Assembly (NCBI RefSeq): GCF_002043005.1
Contig: NZ_CP020330.1
Location: 3,428,001-3,492,000 of the forward strand
Origin: Martelella mediterranea DSM 17316
GTDB taxonomy: Bacteria > Pseudomonadota > Alphaproteobacteria > Rhizobiales > Rhizobiaceae
Direction of reading: 5' to 3'
Length of the DNA stretch: 64,000 nucleotides
This document shows positions 55,342-64,000 of the stretch, one piece after another. The notes under the pieces were generated by a model. It had not been told where the DNA came from. It worked only from the letters and a program-made list of their open reading frames with translations, and did not search any database. The position numbers and the translations under genes were made by a program. Within the stretch, counting starts at the first letter, position 1, and every line of letters begins with the position of its first letter.

Positions 55342-55725
55342 ATGATCAAAGGCAGATGCGAATGCGGCGCGGTCGCTTTCGAGGTGGAAAATGTGCGCGA
55401 CACCGTCACGGTCTGCCATTGCAGCCAGTGCAGGCGAACCAGCGGTCATCTCTGGGCATCGACCCACGCGCCGTTCGACCAACTGACATTCCTGAATGAC
55501 GAAGGACTGCGATGGTATGCATCGTCTGATCATGCAAAACGCGGCTTTTGCACGCATTGTGGATCCAGCCTGTTCTACCGCATGAATGATGAAGCCGGCA
55601 TCGGCATCGCCGCCGGTTGCCTGGACGACACCTCCACCTTGCACATCAGCAAACACATCTTCGTTGCCGACAAGGGTGACTACTATCCTCTGCCTGACGA
55701 CGCCGAGATTATCGAGAACAGCTAG
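55342..55725 (+). CDS. GFA-family (CENP-V/GFA) zinc protein
   Basis: A 127-residue protein of the glutathione-dependent formaldehyde-activating enzyme family. Zinc ligands are C6/C8, C25/C27/C30 and C70/C73. Most family members have no proven formaldehyde activity. ATG 55342 lies one nt after the GNAT stop, with GAGAGG in the GNAT 3' end as ribosome-binding site, so they are coupled. The gene ends only 23 bp before the IS3-family inverted repeat but is intact. Confidence 0.85.
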   Translation: MIKGRCECGAVAFEVENVRDTVTVCHCSQCRRTSGHLWASTHAPFDQLTFLNDEGLRWYASSDHAKRGFCTHCGSSLFYRMNDEAGIGIAAGCLDDTSTLHISKHIFVADKGDYYPLPDDAEIIENS

Positions 55726-55753
55726 ATGTGAACTTTCAGGAGGTTTGGACCTG

Positions 55754-56640
55754 TCACGGTTTCGTTACGCCCCAGGTGCTCGTTTGAGCCACTTTCCATT
55801 CGAAAGCGACGGGGCTTTTCCAGCCCAGCGCTGAGTGGCGTCGCCGTGGATTATAGAAGCCGTTGATGTACTCGAAGAGTGCCATTTCAACCTGCCTTCG
55901 CGTTTCCCATGACCTCCGCCAGATCAGTTCAGCCTTGATCGTTTTGTAGAACGTCTCGACTGCCGCGTTATCATAGCAATTTCCTTTACCGCTCATTGAT
56001 ATTTTGAACCCATGTTGGTGCAGGATTTTCTGGTAGTCGTGCGAACAATATTGACTGCCTCGGTCGGTGTGATGGATGCAGCCCTCGGGCGGCGTCCTGA
56101 ATGCGATGGCCATGTTCAGCGCCCGGATCGCCAAGTCCCGTTTCATCCGGTTCGAGAAGGCCCAGCCGATCACTCGGCGAAAATGCAAGTCCAGGGACAC
56201 AGCCAGATACAGCCAGCCTTCGCGGGTCCAGACATAACGGATGTCACCCGCCCACTTCTGGTTTGGCGCGTCAGCTTTGAAGTCACTATCCAGCAGGTTT
56301 GGCGCGATGTTGAACCCGTGGTCGCTGTCCGTCGTCACTTTGTGTTTGCAGGTTCTGACCACGGATATGCCATTCTGGCGCATCAGTCTGCCCACACGGC
56401 GGTGCCCCACATTCAGGCCGATGTCCTTCAACTCTTACGTCATCCGTGGTCTGCCGTAGCTGCCCAGGCTCAGACGTGATTGTTCCTTGATGTGCGCCAA
56501 GGTCACCATATCGGATCGTTGCCTGCGGCTGGCTGGCCGACTGCGGAAAGCCCGCAAGCCGTGCGGATCACTTCCATGACCTTGCACAGTCGTCCGATGG
56601 AAAATACGGATTGGTGCTCTTCGATGAACTTGAACCTCAC
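55754..56640 (-). pseudogene. IS3-family transposase OrfB (DDE domain), frameshifted and nonsense-mutated
   Basis: The DDE integrase domain is readable: D in KWAGDIRYVW, D in HHTDRGSQY and E in NAAVETFYKT, with the C-terminal RRRHSALGW. From the natural start (GTG 56640, VRFKFIEEHQ) the frame is broken by a one-base deletion near 56566-56571. It is then cut by TAA at 56435-56437, where GAA is expected (RPRMT-stop-ELKDIG). The remaining open part begins only after this stop. The protein is not made intact. Confidence 0.85.
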
Positions 56641-56913
56641 GGCTTTTGGCTCGCGAAGAACACCGTGGCTTTTTTTTAAGATGTCCCGCTCCTCCTTGAG
56701 AATACGGTTCTCGCGCCGAAGTCGCTCATTCTCTTGGGCGTGGCCTAAATCCTCTGTCGACACCACATCCGTTTCTCTGTGCGCTGTGATCCACTTGTTC
56801 AACGTCGACATGCCAACGCCCAGATCATCTGCAACCTGTTTGCGCGTGAGCCCCCTCGTCAACGCGATCCGAACCGCGTCCTGGCGGAATTCGTCTGGCC
56901 GTTTCAATCCCAT
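56503..56913 (-). pseudogene. IS3-family OrfA with an extra A at the frameshift site
   Basis: OrfA begins MGLKRPDEFRQDAVRIAL with the HTH (LTRKQVADDLGVGMSTLNKW) and leucine-zipper region (ENERLRRENRILKEERDILKK). Family members end ILKKATVFFASQKP and reach OrfB by a programmed -1 slip on A7. This copy has A8 (plus-strand T 56670-56677), so orfA reads directly into orfB (SHGVLREPKAVRFKFIEEH) until the downstream deletion throws it out of frame. Product: a 136-residue hybrid without a catalytic domain. Confidence 0.8.
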
Positions 56914-56966
56914 ACTCAGTCTCCTTTGTGGAAGTAAATGCTATCAAAGGAGCGGAATCAAACCGC

Positions 56967-57083
56967 GACAGGTGCTGTGTCCGCGTGCATCAATATGGTG
57001 CTACCGGAAAAACGGACTCCAATCGAAGCCTGGGGTGTGCCAAGGGGGACCTGACAACGAAGAATCACGCCCTCGTCGATCCG
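56967..57083 (+). pseudogene. IS5-family transposase fragment
   Basis: About 38 codons read DRCCVRVHQYGATGK, then SLGCAKGDLTTKNHALVDPA. This matches the IS5-family core pattern (V-R-x-H-Q-x-G-x-x-G-K ... G-x-x-x-G-x-L-T-T-K-x-H-A-L-V-D). No start, no DDE triad completion and no end are present. It abuts the IS3-family right end, so either the IS3 element inserted in it or a deletion joined them. Confidence 0.65.
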
Positions 57084-57131
57084 GCGATTGATCTGACCGA
57101 TCTCGTGCACCAGAGCATCCATTTGCCGTTT

Positions 57132-58664
57132 TCAGTTCCGACAGGCGGCCCCGTTGTGCTCCGGCACATCGCCGATCTCAGCCATCTTGGCATCCAGCTT
57201 TTCCAGCATGTCACGGAAAATGCCCCCATATTCCGGGTCGCCGGCGCGATTGTACAGTTCAAAGGGGTCCGCACCACAGTCGAACAGTTCCCATTCGGGC
57301 GGGTCATCGCCCGATGTAGCCCCGATCTGGCCGAGCGGCTCGTTGTACCAGTAGATCAATTTGTAGCGCTCGGTCCGAATGCCGTAATGGGCGAACGCAT
57401 TGTGGATGACATCCTTGTGCATCCAGTAACGGTGATAGGCGACATCCTGCCACTCTTCGCCCGCCTGGCCTTCGAAAACCGGCCGCATGCTCGTCCCCTG
57501 CATGTAGGAGGGAACCGGCACGCCGGCATAATCGAGAAAGGTCGGCGCGAAATCGACATTCATGGCGATCTTCCCGGAAATGCCGCCCGGTTTTATCCCG
57601 TCGGGATAACGCACCAGAAACGGCATCTGCAGCGATTCCTCGTACATGAAGCGCTTGTCGAACCAGCCGTGCTCACCCAGGAAAAAGCCCTGATCGGAGG
57701 TGTAGATGACGATCGTGTTGTCCGCCAGTCCCGCCTCGTCGAGATAATCGAGGAGACGGCCGACATTGTCGTCGATCGACTGCACCGTTCTCAGATAGCG
57801 CTTCATGTAGCGCTGATACTTGAATTCGGCGAGTTTTTTCGGGTCGGTAAAGGTGAAGTTTTCGCCGGTCTTCACATCGATCAGCGTCACGCTTTCCCCC
57901 TCCTTCAGTTCGGGCACCTTGCGCATGTGCACATTCGGATGCTCGAACAGCAACGCGCCGACCTCCGAGCCGCCTTCGGGCTGCACCAGACCGAGATCCT
58001 CATAGGTCATGTCCGAGCGCACCCGCATCTTCGCCTCCTTCGCCGCCGCCGCGCGGTTGGCGTAATCATCGGTGAAGCTGTCGGGCAGCGGCAGGTCCGC
58101 CTCGAACATGTCCTCGTGCTTGTGATCGCAGACGAAATGCCGGTGCGGCGCCTTGTGATGGCACATCAGGAAAAACGGCCGTTCCTTGTCGCGGGCCTTG
58201 ATGAAATCGATGCTCATGTCAGTGGTGATGTCGGTGACGTAACCCGGATGCACCTTCGGACCATCGCGATCGATGAACACCGGATCGTAATAGACGCCCT
58301 GCCCCGGTATCACCGCCCATTGATCGAAACCGGTCGGCTCGTGCGCCTTTCCCTCACCAAGATGCCACTTGCCGAAGATCGCCGTCTGGTAACCGGACTG
58401 TTGCAGGTGTTTGGCGACGTTCGGCAACCGGTTGTCGATATGGGTGTCGAGTGTCGTCACCAGGTTCACGTGATTATAGGTGCCGGTCATGATCGCGGCG
58501 CGGCTTGGCGTGCAGATCGAATTGGTGACATAGCAACGGTCGAGCCGCATGCCCTCGTTCGCCAGCCGGTCGAGATTGGGCGTGTTGTTAAGCCCGCCAC
58601 CATAGGCCGAGATCGCGCGGGCGGCATGGTCGTCGGACATGATGAAGATGATGTTGGGTCGCAT
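57132..58664 (-). CDS. Type I sulfatase (arylsulfatase-like)
   Basis: A 510-residue formylglycine-dependent sulfatase, cytoplasmic as no signal peptide is seen. Metal site SDDH is at residues 10-13. The maturation motif CTPSR starts at Cys51, with RAAIMTG completing the signature. GKWHLG is near residue 118 and the second metal site TSDQGFFLGEHGW lies in the C half. It is the last gene of a CUT1 ABC operon, so the substrate is probably an imported sulfated sugar or similar organosulfate; a cytoplasmic sulfatase after import is consistent. It needs a formylglycine-generating or anSME enzyme encoded elsewhere. Confidence 0.9.
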   Translation of the reverse strand: MRPNIIFIMSDDHAARAISAYGGGLNNTPNLDRLANEGMRLDRCYVTNSICTPSRAAIMTGTYNHVNLVTTLDTHIDNRLPNVAKHLQQSGYQTAIFGKWHLGEGKAHEPTGFDQWAVIPGQGVYYDPVFIDRDGPKVHPGYVTDITTDMSIDFIKARDKERPFFLMCHHKAPHRHFVCDHKHEDMFEADLPLPDSFTDDYANRAAAAKEAKMRVRSDMTYEDLGLVQPEGGSEVGALLFEHPNVHMRKVPELKEGESVTLIDVKTGENFTFTDPKKLAEFKYQRYMKRYLRTVQSIDDNVGRLLDYLDEAGLADNTIVIYTSDQGFFLGEHGWFDKRFMYEESLQMPFLVRYPDGIKPGGISGKIAMNVDFAPTFLDYAGVPVPSYMQGTSMRPVFEGQAGEEWQDVAYHRYWMHKDVIHNAFAHYGIRTERYKLIYWYNEPLGQIGATSGDDPPEWELFDCGADPFELYNRAGDPEYGGIFRDMLEKLDAKMAEIGDVPEHNGAACRN

Positions 58665-58681
58665 GGATCTGCCCCTTTATG

Positions 58682-59767
<1,086 letters not shown>

Positions 59768-59795
59768 GTCTGGTCTCTCCCAAATAGCTCAGCAG

Positions 59796-60659
59796 TCATC
59801 CCTTCACCGCCCCGGCGAGGCCGTCGATGAAGTAGCGCTGCAGGAACAAAAACAGGATCACCACCGGAAGGATGGAGATCGTGGAGGCGGCGGTCATGCC
59901 GCCCCAGTCGATGAAGTTCTCGCCGCGAAAGGCGTAGACGCCGACCGAGAGCGTCCGGATCGAGGGATTGGCGAGCGTGACGACCAGCGGCAGCAGGAAA
60001 TCGTTCCAGGCGTAGAGCGTCTGCATCACCACGACCGTAACAACGATTGGGCGGGCAAGCGGCAGCATGACGTACCAGAAAGTCTTGACGAAGCTGACGC
60101 CGTCCATCTTGGCAGCTTCTTCGAGCTCGTTCGGTATCTGGCTGAAATAGCCGGCAAACAGGAGAACGAAGATGACGAAGGATCCGCCGCAGGTGGCCAG
60201 CATCACGCCCCAGAGCGACTGGCCAAGCCCGATGCGCGTCAACAGGTCGAAGATCGGGATGATGGTGTAGCCCTGCGGCACGAAGATCGTGAACGCGATC
60301 AGCGCGAAGATAAGGCCGCGCCCGACGAACCGCCGGCGCCCCAGCACATAGCCCATCATCGAGGAGGCGATCGTGACGAGGAGAACCGACCCCACCGTGA
60401 CGAAAACGGTGTTGAAGAAATAGGAGCCGATATTGGCCTCTTTCCAGGCGCGAACATAATTTTCGAACGTCGGCTGTCCGGGGATAAGCCCTTCATTGGC
60501 AAAGATCGCGGCATTGTCCTTCAGCGACGCCGAGATCATCCACAACAGCGGATAGATCCAGACGGCGCAGACCGCTGCCAGAACGACGGAGATCAGAACG
60601 CGGCGCATGCGCGGCGACAGCGCCGGCTGTCGGATTGCAACACGGGCATCATGCGGCAT
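59796..60659 (-). CDS. CUT1 ABC importer permease, MalG/UgpE-like
   Basis: A 287-residue permease with about six membrane segments. The EAA loop NELEEAAKMDGVSFVKTFWYVMLPLARP lies near residue 185, and the C terminus QRYFIDGLAGAVKG is typical of MalG/UgpE. Its start overlaps the end of the MalF-like gene by 11 nt. Confidence 0.92.
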   Translation of the reverse strand: MPHDARVAIRQPALSPRMRRVLISVVLAAVCAVWIYPLLWMISASLKDNAAIFANEGLIPGQPTFENYVRAWKEANIGSYFFNTVFVTVGSVLLVTIASSMMGYVLGRRRFVGRGLIFALIAFTIFVPQGYTIIPIFDLLTRIGLGQSLWGVMLATCGGSFVIFVLLFAGYFSQIPNELEEAAKMDGVSFVKTFWYVMLPLARPIVVTVVVMQTLYAWNDFLLPLVVTLANPSIRTLSVGVYAFRGENFIDWGGMTAASTISILPVVILFLFLQRYFIDGLAGAVKG

Positions 60660-61602
60660 GGGGCTTCTCCCTGTTGCGCAGGTGGCGAACCGCCAGCACC
60701 TGAAGAATGGTCAGCGACATGATCGCCAGTCCGAAGAACACGCCCGCCGCACTGGCATAGCCGAGACGCGGTATGGCGCCTGCGGTGGCAAAGGCGTAGC
60801 GAAAGATATAGACCTCCATCACTTCCGAGGCGAAATAGGGTCCGCCCTGGGTCATCGACATGATCAGCGGGAACACGTTGAGCGCACTGATGGCGGAGAT
60901 CAGCGCGATGACGATGGCAAAGGGCATGATCATCGGCATGATGACGTAAAGCGTGACCTGCCAGCCCTTCACGCCGTCGAGCTTGCAGGCTTCATAGAGT
61001 TCGGCGGGAACCGTCTGCAGCGCGGCCAGCCAGTAGACCATGGTGACGCCGACCCATTTCCAGACATAGATCGCCGCCAGCGTCCACAGGACCAGGTCCG
61101 GGTCACCGAGGAAGTCCAGCGGCCGCGACAGCAGACCGATATCCAGGATGGCCATGTTGATCGGCCCGTTGAAGGGCGACAGCATGATCGTCATCACGAT
61201 GCCGATGACGGCGACAGGCGTCACCACCGGGAGGAAGATCATCGTGCGAAAAAGGGCCGAGAGCTTCAGAAGCTTGTTGTTCAGGATGATCGCGATAATC
61301 AGCGAAATGATCATCTGCGCGGGCACGGTGCTAAGCGTGAACAGAAACGAACGCCCGAAAGCATTCCAGAAGAACGGATCGCGAAGCAGTTCGACATAGT
61401 TTGCGAGCCCGACAAACTTGGCATTGGCATCGAAGCCGGACCAGTTCAGCAGCGAGAAATATTCCGCCGCAAAAATCGGGTAGAGAATGAAGGCGCCGAA
61501 GATGAGCATGCCGGGAACGAGGAACAGATAGTCGACGCGGCTGCTCCAGATCCGTGCGCCCAGACGGCGCGTCAGACTGGATGACACGGTGAAATCGGAC
61601 AT
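60649..61602 (-). CDS. CUT1 ABC importer permease, MalF/UgpA-like
   Basis: A 317-residue permease with about six membrane segments. The EAA loop ELYEACKLDGVKGWQVTLYVIMPMI lies near residue 200, and the C terminus QVLAVRHLRNREKPHAA is typical. It is separated from the binding-protein gene by 63 nt containing a strong hairpin. Confidence 0.92.
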   Translation of the reverse strand: MSDFTVSSSLTRRLGARIWSSRVDYLFLVPGMLIFGAFILYPIFAAEYFSLLNWSGFDANAKFVGLANYVELLRDPFFWNAFGRSFLFTLSTVPAQMIISLIIAIILNNKLLKLSALFRTMIFLPVVTPVAVIGIVMTIMLSPFNGPINMAILDIGLLSRPLDFLGDPDLVLWTLAAIYVWKWVGVTMVYWLAALQTVPAELYEACKLDGVKGWQVTLYVIMPMIMPFAIVIALISAISALNVFPLIMSMTQGGPYFASEVMEVYIFRYAFATAGAIPRLGYASAAGVFFGLAIMSLTILQVLAVRHLRNREKPHAA

Positions 61603-61622
61603 GGGATAGTTTTCCTGACTGC

Positions 61623-61646
61623 GGACCCGCCGTCGGCGGCGGGCCC
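61623..61646 (-). other. Strong intercistronic hairpin between binding-protein and permease genes
   Basis: A 10-bp stem GGGCCCGCCG / CGGCGGGTCC (one G-T pair) with a 4-nt loop lies in the 63-nt gap. On the minus strand the Ts are absent after the stem, so it is not a classic terminator; the position matches hairpins that raise binding-protein over permease expression. Confidence 0.55.
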
Positions 61647-61665
61647 TTTTCGCCTGCTTCCAGCC

Positions 61666-63174
61666 TCAAAGCGCCTCGTAATCCGAAGCCACATAGTCTT
61701 TCGACGGGTCCCAGTTGGGGAAGACGAGATCGTCACGGCTGACATTCGCCCCATTTTCCTTCGCCGTCTTGAAGGCAGCATCGAGCGCCGTATTGGTGGC
61801 CGAGACAAGCCTGGTCAGTTCGCCCTTGATGTCGGTTGTCTGGCCGGTGAACAGGCCCTGAATGGTCTGGGCGGCATTCGGAGTCGGCTCCTGATAGATG
61901 CTGGCGACGGCCGCAAGCTCCGGGTTGCGCGCGAACGGGTTCGGCGAAATGCGGATGGTCTGCTCGAACATCTGCAGTGCCTTTTTCGATCGCGCCGACA
62001 TCGTCGACTGTTCGACGGCTTTCGGGAAGATCGGAGGATCGGAGGAGCCAACGACATTGCCCCACGCGATCTGGCCTTCCTCCGTGCCGAGATAATGGAA
62101 AATATCGGCGGCAACGGAAGCGTTCTTGGACTTCGAATAGATGAACATCGTGTTCGACGCCGATGCCAGAGAGCCGACGATGGAGTAGCCGCCCTTTCCC
62201 GGGGTTGGCGCGATGCCGAAATCGAAATTCGGGTTCTCGCGCTCCCACTGGGGAATATTCCACGGCCCCTGGAGGATCATGCCGGCGGCGCCCTGCGGCA
62301 TCATCGCGCGCGCCTGCGGCGCGTTGATGCTCATCACGCCGGGGAAGATCGAACCGTCCGCCTTCAGCGCCAGCAGAAGCTCGATGGCGCCGACGATCTC
62401 GTCGGCGTCGAAGACCACCTCGCCGGTGCGGAAATCGACGCCGTTGCCGATCGACGTATCGCCGCAGGCCAGCCCGTTGGTCTGTGCCAGCGTCCGGCAG
62501 GCATCCCACCAGCGATTGACCTGGTTGCCGCCGATGATGAAGCCGAAGGCGCGCCCGGCATTCATTTCGGTGACCTTGGCCGCCGCCGCGCGGAATGTAT
62601 CCCAGGTAAACGGCGTCGCCTCCGGATCATAGCCGGCATCATTCAGGTATTTCCGGTTATAGAGCGTAAAAGCCGAACTGACGCGCGCCGACGTGTATGG
62701 CAGGCCATAGGTCTTGCCATTGAAGACATTCAGCCCCTCCAGAAAAGCGCCGGGCGGAAATCCTTGCTTCCAGGTCTCGATATCCGGGATGAAATCGTCA
62801 TAGGCCTGCACCCAGCCCTCGTTGACGGCGTAGGCAGGCGGCATGTTGAGTGGCAGGTTGAAGACGTCCTGTGCGGTATTGTTGCGGATGCCGAGCGGCA
62901 GGACCTGATTGATCTCGTTCCAGGGCAGTCCGTCATAGACCACTTCGATATCGCGCGCGCTGGCGTATTCCGGGAAGAACGCCTTGTAGAAAGTCGCCTT
63001 CTGATCGCCGCTGTCGAGCCAGCGAAACGGACCGTCGGCATTGATCGGACCGATGGGGGCCGGAATATCGAATTCCTGCGCGAAAGCCCGTCCGGCGCCG
63101 GTCAGCGCCAGTGCGCCGAGTGCTGCGCTGCCAGCCAGGAACTGGCGGCGTTTCATCGTTGTCATCTGCGTCAT
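61666..63174 (-). CDS. CUT1 extracellular solute-binding protein (SBP_bac_1), Tat signal
   Basis: A 502-residue family-1 binding protein. The N terminus has the twin-arginine motif KRRQFLAG and hydrophobic region to about residue 33 (GRAFAQ). The PYTSARVSSAFTLYNRKYLNDAGYDPEATPFTWDTF segment near 150 is typical of sugar-binding members. ATG 63174 has GGAGGAG 3-4 nt upstream; ATG 63156 is an alternative. It is the first gene of the operon. Ligand inferred: a sulfated carbohydrate or related organosulfate, from the sulfatase downstream. Confidence 0.88.
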   Translation of the reverse strand: MTQMTTMKRRQFLAGSAALGALALTGAGRAFAQEFDIPAPIGPINADGPFRWLDSGDQKATFYKAFFPEYASARDIEVVYDGLPWNEINQVLPLGIRNNTAQDVFNLPLNMPPAYAVNEGWVQAYDDFIPDIETWKQGFPPGAFLEGLNVFNGKTYGLPYTSARVSSAFTLYNRKYLNDAGYDPEATPFTWDTFRAAAAKVTEMNAGRAFGFIIGGNQVNRWWDACRTLAQTNGLACGDTSIGNGVDFRTGEVVFDADEIVGAIELLLALKADGSIFPGVMSINAPQARAMMPQGAAGMILQGPWNIPQWERENPNFDFGIAPTPGKGGYSIVGSLASASNTMFIYSKSKNASVAADIFHYLGTEEGQIAWGNVVGSSDPPIFPKAVEQSTMSARSKKALQMFEQTIRISPNPFARNPELAAVASIYQEPTPNAAQTIQGLFTGQTTDIKGELTRLVSATNTALDAAFKTAKENGANVSRDDLVFPNWDPSKDYVASDYEAL

Positions 63175-63370
63175 AGTCTCCTCCCTTGGCGCAACCCGAC
63201 CGGCTTTCCGGTCAGGACAGACCCGGCACCATAGGATCTACCATTGTCCGTTTACGAACGCTCTCGCATCCTCAAGCGAAAACAGTCCGCAGCCAACGTA
63301 TGACGCCAACCGCAAGTCTCCTCCTGCAGGCGGCGCCGGTAAACCATTCGATGACGGTTGCGATCTGATG

Positions 63371-63389
63371 GATATCAATTGAAGTTATC
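63371..63389. promoter_or_regulatory. Candidate LysR site in the divergent region of the sulfatase locus
   Basis: The dyad GATA-N11-TATC lies in an AT-rich patch, 49 nt upstream of the lysR ATG and about 200 nt from the binding-protein gene. Size and spacing suit a LysR-type recognition site controlling both directions. No clear -35/-10 pair was identified. Confidence 0.4.
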
Positions 63390-63437
63390 AAAAACAAATG
63401 CCATTCTTTGCTGCAGCGATAAAGGAATTTGATACCT

Positions 63438-64000
63438 ATGCTGGACAGAATGAGCCTGCTTTTCCGGTTCCGCACCATTGCCGAAGCGGGCAGTGTACGC
63501 AAGGCATCGGAGATCCTGAACGTGACCCAGCCCGCGCTTTCGCGGTCGCTGGCGCAACTGGAGGATTTCTACGATGCCAAGCTGCTGGAGCGCCATGCCC
63601 GCGGCGTTCGTCCGACGCCTTTCGGCACGAAACTTCTTTCAACGATATCGCGGCTTGCCCGCGACTGGGAACTCGCCGAGGCAGAGCTTGCCGGCAATGA
63701 TCCTGCCGCCGAAGGACGGTTGCGCATTCATGCCGGCCCGTTGTGGTCTTCCGTCGTATTGCCGACGATAACATCGAAGCTCCATAAGCAATATCCAAAT
63801 CTGACGCTTGAAATGGCGCCCAGCGTGGCCGGTTCATCCCAGGCACTGATCGACGGAATGATCGACGTTGCCTTCGGCGGGCTTTACGCGGAGAGCGAAC
63901 ATCCCAACCTGGAGACGCGCGCCTTTTCCAAGATCTGCGATCGCCTTGTCGCCCGCGCCGATCATCCGATCCAGCAATGCCGCGCCGATGAGTATGAAGC
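63438..64000 (+). CDS. LysR-family regulator of the sulfatase/CUT1 locus (partial, runs off the end)
   Basis: An open frame of 187 codons without a stop reaches the window edge. The HTH reads FRTIAEAGSVRKASEILNVTQPALSRSLAQLEDFYD at residues 11-45, and the effector-binding domain begins near 95 (GRLRIHAGPLWSSVVLPTI). ATG 63438 has AAAGGAA about 11 nt upstream; ATG 63450 is an alternative. It is divergent from the binding-protein gene and presumably regulates it in response to the transported compound. Confidence 0.85.
   Translation, partial: MLDRMSLLFRFRTIAEAGSVRKASEILNVTQPALSRSLAQLEDFYDAKLLERHARGVRPTPFGTKLLSTISRLARDWELAEAELAGNDPAAEGRLRIHAGPLWSSVVLPTITSKLHKQYPNLTLEMAPSVAGSSQALIDGMIDVAFGGLYAESEHPNLETRAFSKICDRLVARADHPIQQCRADEYE

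Larger units (their letters stand above)
55749..56973 (-). mobile_element. Degenerate IS3-family insertion sequence
   Basis: The element is about 1.2 kb, bounded by imperfect terminal inverted repeats. The left end reads ACCTGTCACGGTTT (from 55749), and the reverse complement of the right end reads ACCTGTCGCGGTTT (ending 56973), with further matches inward (TT.CGC.CC). Inside are the IS3-type orfA and orfB on the minus strand. The orfB stop falls in the left repeat, as is common in the family. No target-site duplication is visible: flanks are TGG and GCT. At least three lesions in the transposase frames show it cannot transpose by itself. Confidence 0.85.

Overview
The window is GC-rich, gene-dense chromosomal DNA from an alphaproteobacterium, most likely Hyphomicrobiales (Rhizobiales), Rhizobiaceae-like. 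The evidence is a Rhizobiales-type RecA followed directly by alaS, an alphaproteobacterial SOS box (GAAC-N7-GTAC) in the recA promoter, a carnitine dehydrogenase fused to a thioesterase as known from rhizobia, and a large number of ABC uptake operons. The genus cannot be named from the sequence alone. No rRNA, tRNA or CRISPR array was seen.

Layout. 1-12.4 kb: tail of an unknown gene, an MgtC-family membrane protein, a YhaO/YhaN-like (SbcD/SbcC-like) nuclease-ATPase pair, an aldo/keto reductase, a large secreted phytase-fold protein, a DMT permease, and a LysR regulator divergent from an MhqO-type ring-cleaving dioxygenase and an MhqD-type hydrolase. 12.4-21.7 kb: a seven-gene minus-strand operon (murQ, four-part Opp-type ABC importer, serine hydrolase, anmK) divergent from a MurR/RpiR regulator. 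It looks like a self-contained system for scavenging cell-wall anhydro-muropeptides. 21.7-29.5 kb: AraC-GyrI regulator, SulP transporter, recA, alaS, dusA (core genome). 29.5-31.1 kb: a frameshifted tyrosine integrase at the 5' end of dusA and a geneless remnant, i.e. the scar of a dusA-targeting island.

31.1-39.8 kb: LysR, a Liv-type ABC importer, then overlapping genes for an aldehyde dehydrogenase, an aspartate-dehydrogenase-like enzyme and a tandem RidA-fold protein. Together they suggest oxidation and deamination of an imported amino compound through an imine. A perfect 6-bp-arm T-N11-A LysR box lies upstream. 40.1-53.5 kb: a carnitine catabolic locus: cdhC, a fused cdhA-cdhB, an Opp-type ABC importer, an SDR, a quinone-reductase-like enzyme, a secreted class-C serine hydrolase, a divergent CdhR-like regulator and an HSL-family esterase. 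53.8-57.1 kb: DMT permease, GNAT, GFA protein, then a doubly inactivated IS3-family element abutting an IS5-family remnant. 57.1-64 kb: a CUT1 sugar-type ABC operon ending in a sulfatase, divergent from a LysR gene that runs off the end.

The best candidates for something new are the ABC-fed muropeptide operon with an operator palindrome inside the murR promoter, the Liv/ALDH/AspDH/tandem-RidA module, and the carnitine operon with its own peptide-type importer and an SDR that could open a D-carnitine branch.
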